In this document: positions 57,393 to 64,000 of the stretch, in pieces
Position numbering within the stretch: the first letter of the stretch is position 1
Layout: each line of letters opens with the position of its first letter
Assembly (NCBI GenBank): GCA_009859145.1
Contig: VRVR01000030.1
Location: 53,097 to 117,096, forward strand
From: Andalucia godoyi
Taxonomy: Eukaryota > Discoba > Jakobea > Jakobida > Andaluciidae
Direction of reading: 5' to 3'
Length of the DNA: 64,000 bases
Position numbers and translations under genes: made by a program
Notes under the pieces: model-generated
What the model saw: only the letters and a program-made list of their open reading frames with translations
What the model was told of the DNA's origin: nothing
Database searches by the model: none

Positions 57393-58754
57393 ATGGGAGT
57401 TGATCAAGCAAAGAGCCAGTTTGAAGAAGTCGCACGAGAGATTGAAGCGTACTGGAAAAAGACGTTTGGACCGTCTCACTCGATCGAGGTTGAGCTTGAC
57501 ATGGACTCGTTTTCCAAGGCAGAGAACATGGAATCTGCACTGGAGTGGTTCATGACGGCGAACGGCTACTACTGGTCGTCTCCACTGAAGAACGCAATGT
57601 ACTATCTGTCTGCCTGGGAGGACGACAAGATTGTGGATGCGGTTTCGGAGGGTGTTTCGAAAATCACGTTTGCTCTTGAGCCGGGCACAGATACCGACAA
57701 GAAGACGGTTGAGTTTTCGAAGAAGGGCGACCACATCACGTTCAAGAACGTGTTGGAGGGCCGTTCATGGGCAGGTATTTTCGAATCGTACCACGAGTTC
57801 TACTCGGCGTTCATGGCCGCTGGACTCAAGTCGAAGCCGGAGTACAAGGTGTATCTGCTGTCGAGCGTTGCGCAGTCTTACCGAGTGCGCTACTGGGGTT
57901 GGCTCAACGAGGTTCGCGAGCTGATCGAGACGGACGGTCTGTTCTCCAAGAAGAACGAAGAGCTCAAGAAGGATGTCGAAGCACGCTGCGACGGGCTTTC
58001 CGACAAGGACAAGGTGACCGCTGTGTTTTCAAACCTTTTGAAGATCAACGAACACGGACGAAAGCAAAAGCGTGCATGCGCCATTGGTTCGTCCAAGTGG
58101 TACACTATGGATCTGACCGACGGCGGCAACAAGGCGTCGTCGTCCAACTTCAAGGCGTACAACTACGAGGATATCGTCTGCATTGACATTTATCCGTTGT
58201 CCAAGGTCGCGATTGGCGAAAAGAAGATTGGAGTCACTTGGTACACGACCGAGAAGATCGAGGATACGTCCATGTTTGGAAAGCTGTTCTCGGGATTCAA
58301 GGGAAAGTTGCCGGGTGTTAAACTGCCGGGAGTCAAGTTGCCTGGAGTGAAGCTTCCTGGAATCCCCATGCCGTCGATGAACCTACCGAAGGTCAGTTTG
58401 CCGTCTGTGAACCTGCCGTCCGTCGATTTGCCAAAGGTCAGCTTGCCTGATCTGCCAGAGGTCGACATCTCGAATCCCTTCAAGCGCCACAAGGAACCGA
58501 AGCCCAAGAGATTCCATCCGTGCAACACAAAGAAGGGCGGAATCACAAAGTACTTTTCGTGGATTGCAGACGGCCTTTCGACTAAGGAAGGAAACTTGCT
58601 GATCGAGGAACTCTCGTGGGTTTTCTATGCCGGCTACTCGGCAAAGACCCGACGATCGGATTACACTCCGTTCTACCTCAAGGAGGCCAGCAGACCCCAG
58701 TTCGAAACCGGTACTGAGATTGACGACAATCGTGCTGAGCTGACAAAGGAGTAA
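57393..58754 (+). CDS. hypothetical protein with KLPGV-type tandem repeats
   Basis: A 453-residue cytosolic-looking protein; the ATG is 57393 (a TTG lies three codons above). No family recognised. It has an amphipathic helical start, a Trp/Tyr-rich N-terminal half (AWEDDKIVDAV, SWAGIFESYHEFYSAF, YRVRYWGWLNEV), then a stretch from residue 304 to about 352 made of short repeats, first KLPGV (x3-4) and then LPSVN/LPKVS, like the filament-type repeats of AHNAK or similar proteins. The C-terminus returns to ordinary globular-like sequence ending in Lys-Glu. Codon use is strongly biased (GTG, AAG, TCG, TTC), more than in its neighbours, which suggests high expression. Confidence 0.7.
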   Translation: MGVDQAKSQFEEVAREIEAYWKKTFGPSHSIEVELDMDSFSKAENMESALEWFMTANGYYWSSPLKNAMYYLSAWEDDKIVDAVSEGVSKITFALEPGTDTDKKTVEFSKKGDHITFKNVLEGRSWAGIFESYHEFYSAFMAAGLKSKPEYKVYLLSSVAQSYRVRYWGWLNEVRELIETDGLFSKKNEELKKDVEARCDGLSDKDKVTAVFSNLLKINEHGRKQKRACAIGSSKWYTMDLTDGGNKASSSNFKAYNYEDIVCIDIYPLSKVAIGEKKIGVTWYTTEKIEDTSMFGKLFSGFKGKLPGVKLPGVKLPGVKLPGIPMPSMNLPKVSLPSVNLPSVDLPKVSLPDLPEVDISNPFKRHKEPKPKRFHPCNTKKGGITKYFSWIADGLSTKEGNLLIEELSWVFYAGYSAKTRRSDYTPFYLKEASRPQFETGTEIDDNRAELTKE

Positions 58755-59476
58755 TTCCTCCCGCGTATCGTGAAGGGGTTTTTCTTCTTCTTTTTTTTTT
58801 CTTTCTTTTTTTCTCATTGCTGTTCATTCCTTCTTTGTTGTTGTTGCTGTGTTGTGTCGTGTCTTCCGTTCTTTTTCTTTATTGTTTTGCAGATGTTTTC
58901 TCGTTTTTCTTGGTGATCATGACGCGTGTGTGCGTGTGAGTGAGTGTGTGCATGCGTGCTTACTTGCTTGCTGCTCGTAAGTGTCGCTTTCTTGGTTTGA
59001 TTTCATGGATTCGCAAATGGCCTTTATGGAATTGGTTTTTATTTTATTTTGGTGACGAGGATCTTCTTGTTGTTTCGTTTGGTACGTTTTCGAATTCGAT
59101 TCATGATGGGGATATCGTGTGGGCTTGCTGGTGGTTCATTTGAAAATAAACTCGGAAAGCTGTTTCTGATTTGACCTTGTTATGTAACGTGTTTTGTTTT
59201 TTGTTGTTGCTGTTTTTTCTTTCTCCCTCTCTCTTTTCCTTCCTGCCTTCCTCTCGTTCCTGTCCTTTTTCTTCCTGCCTTTCGTTATCCAAAGCACGCT
59301 TTCGTGAGGTGTTGGCACATTGGAGACCGAGGACTGTGAACCGTGAAGAATTGTCACAAAACTCTGCCCTGATTAGTTTTGATGGATGATGCGAATGCCA
59401 ACTTCTTCATTTCCCAACATGGACAGCGGGAAACGACTGCAACCCTTGGACAGTAAGCACTGACTGACCAGACCGT
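58755..59476. other. intergenic region, T-rich
   Basis: Between the KLPGV-repeat gene and the mobile element. T-rich with TTTTTCTTTC runs and a GTGTGTGC patch (58925-58955). Small frames on both strands are pyrimidine-run shadows. No gene recognised. Confidence 0.45.
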
Positions 59477-59700
59477 TGCCACTTATTGCGATACGATGAA
59501 GCAATCTAAAGCGCACGCAAACAAAAAACACTGCCACGCACCATGCGCATGCGTTTGTTACAGTATCTTAACAACCCCGTCAGACGATGCCCGATTCGTT
59601 TCGCCCCGTTTTGATCATGAAATTCCTATAAACACGCCATCGCGTTTGCATTCTCGCACAGCGACGCTCATTTCATTTTCTTATTTTACTGTTATTGTCC

Positions 59701-59901
59701 ATGCAACGCACCATGTACGTCACGCCCACAACGCTGCGCAAGACCTGTGACATCTCCACCGCCACCCTCCGGCGCAGGGCCGCCGCCAGGAAAGATCGCC
59801 AAGGCGACAACTGCGCGGCAGCGGCTGCTCTGCAAAAATTGTGCGAAATCGCGGGGCGGCGGGTGTCGATTGTGACTTGTGACGGAGGAGTGCACATCTA
59901 A
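59701..59901 (+). pseudogene. IS607 TnpA N-terminus fused to Fanzor interior (truncated)
   Basis: From ATG 59701 the frame reads MYVTPTTLRKTCDISTATLRRRA, a MerR-type helix-turn-helix with the (S)xxTLRR(W/R) motif that starts IS607-family TnpA serine recombinases. The Ser/Arg catalytic domain is absent. The same frame runs on into LQKLCEIAGRRVSIV, which matches the strand just before the zinc ribbon of Fanzor/TnpB. So a deletion joined the HTH to the nuclease. It stops at 59899-59901 because of the frameshift described in the next entry. No function is expected. Confidence 0.65.
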
Positions 59902-60109
59902 AGCGTGCGGCCGTTGCGGGGAAATCCATCGCAAGTCGTATGGAAGCAAGGTGTGTTTTGTTGCCCATCATGCAAATGCACTCCACCGCGATTGGAACGG
60001 CGCGCGCAACATCTGCATCTATCTTAGGAGCGTCTCTCATGTTGAGGGGCGTGTTGGGGCCTACCCCGTTCCCAATCATGATAGGCATGTTGTTGGGTTG
60101 CAACATTGA
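59879..60109 (+). pseudogene. Fanzor (TnpB-like) C-terminus: zinc ribbon and RuvC-III motif
   Basis: This frame reads VTEECTSKACGRCGEIH, the typical TnpB/Fanzor approach (YTSKxC-x2-C) to its zinc ribbon. It continues GSKVCFVAHH and HRDWNGARNI, the RuvC-III motif with Asp and Asn retained, and ends in the family tail GRVGAYPVPN...GLQH. The second ribbon pair is eroded (one Cys, then His-His). A 6-nt insertion splits ARNI-YL into ARNICIYL; the short copy lacks it. A tandem duplication of TTGTGAC (59870-59876, 59877-59883) puts this frame out of register with the upstream part; the pieces are one gene by homology. The nuclease core is missing, so it cannot cut. Confidence 0.8.
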
Positions 60110-60159
60110 TTATGGGTGATCAGCGGTGATTATCCGTGGGTTTGTGTACAATGTAGGCG

Positions 60160-60291
60160 CAGATGGCTTCGTGCGGCAATCTCAAGAATTTTGTGTCCAA
60201 GTTTTATTATTATGATGATGATAATGATGATGATGATGATTATTAATTTATATATTGGAAATATTTAAATTGTGAGTTAAACTCGTATTGA
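60160..60291. other. 3' flank of the element and leader of next gene
   Basis: Unique sequence after the element's right end, with an ATGATG/ATT-rich microsatellite at 60210-60246. No gene seen. Confidence 0.4.
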
Positions 60292-62268
60292 ATGTTGGTA
60301 GCGACCACAGCTTCAAGCACGCGGATGGTGATTGAGCGCTTCCGTCAAAAGAGGAGCTGTGCTCTCTGGACAGTGCTCGCTGCGTATTCCATCCTGATGG
60401 TGCAGTTTGCTGTGGAGGTCCGAGCAGACTTGAGAGAGCTTGCAGACTTCCCGAAGTGCACTTGGACTCCCATTCCAAAAGACCTTGATCTGCAGTCTCC
60501 AACTTTGGCAAAGGCGTTTGCAGCAATCGATGCAGTCTTTGAAGAACACCGAGAGTTGTTTCAGGTTCCGGCGACGGTCTACGGGATAGTGTACAAGGGC
60601 AAGATTGTACACGCGAAGGGAGTTGGGCTGAAGAACGTGTCGAATCCGGCAAGCGGTGCTCCGGATGCTGCAACGCTGTTCCGCATTGGGTCAATCACAA
60701 AGCTGATGACAGCACTCAATTCATTGCACGATGTTTATGAGCAATGCATGAACTTGGATATGCCGGTTCAGTCGGTACTGAAGAACTTCAACATGCAGAC
60801 TCCGTTTGTGCAGCGGACTCCGATTACGTTCCGCGATCTTATGGGCCAGGCTGCTGGTCTTCCTCGCATGGCGTTCTGCGACCCCGCAGTGGACTCGACG
60901 TGCAATTTTTCGAACGACGAAGCACTCACGCGAATTCGAGAAAGTGGCATGGGAACGTACTACACCGCTGGCTTCCGCGGCTCGTACTCGAATCCTGCGT
61001 TTTCGATCCTTGGACATGCGTCCGAGTACGCTTGTGGCCGCAATGGCTCGACCAAGTACGCGGATATTATCAAGGCGAACCTGTTTACCCCATGGAACAT
61101 GCAAAACACCGGGTTTGACTACAAGGATCCCAGCGTATTGAGCCGAATTGCAGTTGGCTTGACTGTGGATCCGTACACCGAGAAACTGGCGCCTGCAGAG
61201 CTATTTTCTCTGGGCTGGGACGATCCAGCAGGATCTGCCTACTCCAATGTCAATGATCTGCTGGTGATGGCGGACCATCTCATGAACGGTCTGTCCTACG
61301 AAGACCAGCTCTTGACGTCTCCGAATGGTAACAATGGATACGACGGAGCACTGGATCTGTATCTTCGCCGCGAGTTCTTTCGTCCCTCCTTCATCTATAA
61401 CGATAATGTGCTCAACTACGGCTTCCCCGCAGAAATCCTTCCGGTCGTTAACGCAACGCTCCACATCTACACGAAGGATGGAGCCATTCCGGGGTACGAG
61501 TCCATGATTGCAATGCAGCCCGACATGGATCTTGGCTTTGCAATTCTTTCCGGTCGAGACAACGGAGACATTCTCAACATCACGCTGATCCTCGGCGACA
61601 TGATTGTAGGGGCGTTCATCGATGCAATCGCAGCGTCTGGGCCCTACAACTACCCAGTGCCACCCGCAGGGAACCCGACCACTGCCGATGCAGCCGTGGG
61701 AACATACTGGGTATCGGGATCCGGGCTCTCTGCGAAAATCGGGAAAACCCCTCAGACAGGAGCTCTCAATCTTTCCATCGACACCGGCTACGCACAGATG
61801 ACCGGCGGCCTCTCCTTTGTGCAGTCGCTCACCATCAAGATTCCGTACTTCAATAATTCATACCCTTTTCGAGCAGACATCTACCGTTTCGTAAGCGTCA
61901 AGTTCCCAGAGGCTCCTACTCTCCCTTGTGTGGGCGAAATGTCTGGGTTCGCATTTTCCGAACTCGTCTTTGTGCCTTGTGCAAGCAATCCGTCTCGCCA
62001 CTGCTCCATTCTGAACCCCGCAGTTCTATACGGAAAAGTGTATGCACGAGATGACTCAAAACAACAGCCGCCATTCCCCGTCCCACCGTCAACACCTCCA
62101 ATCCCGAACCCCGACGCGTCATGCCCCAAGAACGACAAGTTCGACAAATCCGCATTCCTCGCCGCAGTCGTGGTCCTCGCCTTTTTGCTGTCAATCTCGG
62201 CAATCCTCAACTTTGTCCAGTGGTTCAAATTCAGACGACATTCCCGCGGCTTCTCTGCAACCTACTGA
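60292..62268 (+). CDS. beta-lactamase-related serine hydrolase (class C / PBP-like), membrane-anchored
   Basis: A 658-residue protein from ATG 60292. A hydrophobic stretch (about residues 24-44) after a basic N-terminus is a signal anchor. Residues about 85-450 carry the PF00144 fold: SxxK in FRIGSITKLMTAL (Ser133, Lys136), FRDLMGQAAGLPR (the TxGLP region), YSN in GSYSNPAFSILG (about 231-233) and a third motif at DGAIPGYES (about 393-401) where HTG would be, here with Gly. Residues about 460-600 form a beta-rich C-terminal extension. A proline-rich segment leads to a second TM (about 620-643) with a basic tail. Family members include esterases, D-aminopeptidases and LACTB; substrate unknown. 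Several N-x-S/T sites suggest a luminal or exposed catalytic domain. This is not a resistance gene. Confidence 0.85.
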   Translation: MLVATTASSTRMVIERFRQKRSCALWTVLAAYSILMVQFAVEVRADLRELADFPKCTWTPIPKDLDLQSPTLAKAFAAIDAVFEEHRELFQVPATVYGIVYKGKIVHAKGVGLKNVSNPASGAPDAATLFRIGSITKLMTALNSLHDVYEQCMNLDMPVQSVLKNFNMQTPFVQRTPITFRDLMGQAAGLPRMAFCDPAVDSTCNFSNDEALTRIRESGMGTYYTAGFRGSYSNPAFSILGHASEYACGRNGSTKYADIIKANLFTPWNMQNTGFDYKDPSVLSRIAVGLTVDPYTEKLAPAELFSLGWDDPAGSAYSNVNDLLVMADHLMNGLSYEDQLLTSPNGNNGYDGALDLYLRREFFRPSFIYNDNVLNYGFPAEILPVVNATLHIYTKDGAIPGYESMIAMQPDMDLGFAILSGRDNGDILNITLILGDMIVGAFIDAIAASGPYNYPVPPAGNPTTADAAVGTYWVSGSGLSAKIGKTPQTGALNLSIDTGYAQMTGGLSFVQSLTIKIPYFNNSYPFRADIYRFVSVKFPEAPTLPCVGEMSGFAFSELVFVPCASNPSRHCSILNPAVLYGKVYARDDSKQQPPFPVPPSTPPIPNPDASCPKNDKFDKSAFLAAVVVLAFLLSISAILNFVQWFKFRRHSRGFSATY

Positions 62269-62670
62269 TCTACCGTGCCATGCAGTATCGAGTGTATCGC
62301 ACAAAATAATAATAATAATAATAATAATAATATATATAGATACACACGTATAACCCCTCCAAACTCTACATCTCTCGTAGTTCTCCAGTTCCAAAGTAAG
62401 CAAGACTTTTTCTTCTCCCGCAGCTCTCTTTTGGATTTCCTGTCCTTCACTAATAGGAAACTCGTTTTAACGATCACCTTTTCTTAATAATGTCTTTGCG
62501 TTTTGAAAAGCTTCTCCCAATAAACAACATCGTTATTATTTCTTTGAATTCTTTTCCTTGCATACTTTTTTTCCTTTGCTATTTTTCTTTTTCCTTTCAT
62601 TTTCTTTTTCAAATTTTATTATATTTTTTGAGGAGGGCGAAAGGTTTAATTCATTTTCCCTCGACGGATT

Positions 62671-62708
<38 letters not shown>

Positions 62709-62727
62709 GTTTTGTTTTTGAAAGGAA
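62269..62727. other. intergenic region with microsatellites
   Basis: Spacer between two plus-strand genes. Contains (AAT)n at 62306-62332, a TATATATAGATACACAC patch, T-rich sequence (62550-62640) and (GT)n at 62674-62704 immediately upstream of the next start. No gene recognised. Confidence 0.5.
62674..62704. repeat. (GT)n microsatellite
   Basis: About fifteen GT units ending 23 bases before the next ATG. On the transcribed strand this is a long UG tract in the leader. Confidence 0.9.
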
Positions 62728-64000
62728 ATGGCGGACTGCGAGTCCAGCAATGCTCATGCGTCTGTGTCTCCTTCCAAGTCGCCGACTGTGCCCTCTTCGT
62801 CATTATCAACTCATTCTCCGGCTTTTGTAACGGTGACCAGTCACAACAACAGTAATGGTAATGATAATGGCAACAGTTATAGTAATGGTAATGGTACTGG
62901 TGGGAATAAACAAGCAGCGACAGCAGGATTGTCTGATTCGGTGCTTTCGGTGCTGGAATTCGATCGCGAAGTGACCCATCTTGTGCAGGTTTTGGAAAAT
63001 TCATCGGCAGAACTCAGAAGAAAGGACTCGGAGTACGAGGCGCTCCGAAGCATGTACAATGCACTCTCTACTCGCTATGTTGAACTTATTGACATCATCG
63101 ACTCTATCGACGGCATTGACTCGCGACATTCGTCCCAGTCCCAGTCCCAGTCCCAGTCCCAGTCTCATGTTTTGCTATTTTCATCATCGTCGTCGTCGTC
63201 GGCGGCGGCGGCGACAGCAGTTCATGTGGTGAACACTACTACTGGTACCGGTACGACCACGGGTGCTGGCTCTCCAGCGGCTTTCGCTGCTGGTGCGTCA
63301 AAGTCTCCAAGACAGGGGAATGACGTGCTCGGAAGGATGGCGTCGCAGCCGGGGTCGTCTGGGGCGTCGCTTCATGCGAAAATCCGATCGCGGCTTATGG
63401 CGATTGGCCGCTGTTTCAACGAGACAAAGACACATGCGGACTGTCTGGAAGCGGAGCATCGCGTGAAGGATAAGGAGATTACGGGAATGACGAGACAAAT
63501 TGAGATTCTCCAGCGGGAAAACAAGATGCTAGTGGAATCAAATACCCGGTTGATGAGCGAAAAAAGTGCGCAGGAAATGCAGATGAATGCAGACGCAGAA
63601 GCGATCAAACACGCCCGCCATTCAATCCAGGGACTTCAGCTGGAAAACGCACTTGCGGTGGAGCAGATCTTCTTTTTGCGGCAGCAGTTGCTGGATGCAC
63701 TGAATGCCAACAAGGACGAAAGCAACAGGCTGAAAGAACTTCCGTCCAACGTCGTGCACACGCTCACAGATATGGAAAGCCTCGCAGCTGTGGCTGCACA
63801 ACGAGCTGCTTCCATGCCGAATGCCTCCAGTGCGAGTTCTGCAGGGCTTTCCTTGCTATCTGCCGCATCTGGCGCTGCTGTTTTTGTTCCCAACGCGTTT
63901 TCGTCAACTTCCCCTTCCCGGAATGGCGGTTCTCCCGCTGTTCCCAAGCTGCGAATTCCGTCTCAGACGGCGGCACCGATGAATACTGTGGTTCGCGTCA
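62728..64000 (+). CDS. coiled-coil hypothetical protein (partial, runs off window)
   Basis: From ATG 62728 the frame stays open to the window end (424 codons so far). Residues about 1-70 are Ser/Thr/Asn-rich and disordered. A helical segment (about 70-125: VLSVLEFDREVTHLVQVLEN...) follows. A (SQ)n run comes from a TCCCAG array (63133-63162). Two long coiled-coil stretches (about 215-345) have heptads such as VKDKEITGMTRQIEILQREN, followed by Ser/Ala-rich sequence. No domain recognised. The C-terminal part lies outside. Confidence 0.75.
   Translation, partial: MADCESSNAHASVSPSKSPTVPSSSLSTHSPAFVTVTSHNNSNGNDNGNSYSNGNGTGGNKQAATAGLSDSVLSVLEFDREVTHLVQVLENSSAELRRKDSEYEALRSMYNALSTRYVELIDIIDSIDGIDSRHSSQSQSQSQSQSHVLLFSSSSSSSAAAATAVHVVNTTTGTGTTTGAGSPAAFAAGASKSPRQGNDVLGRMASQPGSSGASLHAKIRSRLMAIGRCFNETKTHADCLEAEHRVKDKEITGMTRQIEILQRENKMLVESNTRLMSEKSAQEMQMNADAEAIKHARHSIQGLQLENALAVEQIFFLRQQLLDALNANKDESNRLKELPSNVVHTLTDMESLAAVAAQRAASMPNASSASSAGLSLLSAASGAAVFVPNAFSSTSPSRNGGSPAVPKLRIPSQTAAPMNTVVRV
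63133..63162 (+). repeat. in-frame (TCCCAG)n array encoding Ser-Gln
   Basis: Five tandem TCCCAG units giving an (SQ)n run in the partial coiled-coil protein. Confidence 0.85.

Larger units (their letters stand above)
59477..60159 (+). mobile_element. IS607-type transposon relic carrying Fanzor (long copy)
   Basis: A 683-bp element whose two ends are matched by the shorter copy at 20268-20634. From left: conserved left end (TGCCACTTATTGCGAT), leader with CCTATAAACACGCC, a transposase-like start, a Fanzor C-terminal region, and the conserved right end up to GTGTACAATGTAGGCG. No terminal inverted repeats or target duplication are seen, which fits IS607-group elements (serine recombinase, insertion at GG). 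The gene order, TnpA-like then TnpB/Fanzor-like, is the IS607 order. Internal deletion has removed the catalytic part of the recombinase and most of the nuclease, so it is dead. Confidence 0.8.

Overview
This window is nuclear DNA of a gene-dense, intron-poor, flagellated unicellular eukaryote. Most genes are single open reading frames separated by a few hundred bases of T-rich or A-rich spacer. Four genes carry short GT-AG introns with CTRAY-like branch sites. The eukaryotic content is clear: a kinesin-14, profilin, an ADF-H (coactosin-type) protein, the TFIIIB subunit BDP1, RTF1 of the PAF1 complex, the ERAD pair HRD1 and HRD3, and the flagellar transport protein IFT43. Low-complexity Asn, Gln, Ser and Glu tracts are common. 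I cannot assign the lineage; a free-living protist such as an excavate-type flagellate would fit.

Layout. 0-20 kb: a DNAJC16-like ER J-protein (-); two large paralogous Cys-rich (GCC2/GCC3-type) membrane proteins flanking an LRAT/NlpC-like gene and a small membrane protein; a triple-fusion sulfur enzyme (cysteine desulfurase, persulfide dioxygenase-like domain, rhodanese); BDP1; and a DUF2828/vWA protein. 20-40 kb: a small mobile-element derivative; a coiled-coil protein; an aldose 1-epimerase; an OB-fold protein with a degenerate Nudix-like part; the ADF-H protein; a kinesin-14; an FKBP15-like protein; and profilin. 40-48 kb: HRD3/SEL1L and HRD1 in a head-to-head pair; a TMEM104-like transporter; an isochorismatase-family hydrolase; and a decayed stretch with a Fanzor fragment and a broken gene. 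48-64 kb: RTF1; a small orphan gene; a large acidic F-box-like protein; multi-exon IFT43 divergent from a cytochrome b561 gene; a KLPGV-repeat protein; an IS607/Fanzor-type relic; a beta-lactamase-like serine hydrolase; and the start of a coiled-coil gene running off the window.

Main finding. Three dispersed relics (20268-20634, 47547-47688, 59477-60159) belong to one family of IS607-like transposons that carried a Fanzor (eukaryotic TnpB-like RNA-guided nuclease). The longest copy joins a MerR-type helix-turn-helix start, typical of IS607 TnpA, to a Fanzor C-terminus with a zinc-ribbon CxxC and the RuvC-III Asp/Asn motif. A 7-bp tandem duplication frameshifts it. The shortest is a 367-bp MITE-like deletion derivative in which the same ends were joined at a 4-nt microhomology.

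Other points of note are the triple-fusion sulfur enzyme with a Cys-rich, Asn-rich insertion, the divergent HRD1/HRD3 pair with two CACGTG palindromes in the shared promoter, and a hairpin cluster upstream of the KLPGV-repeat gene.
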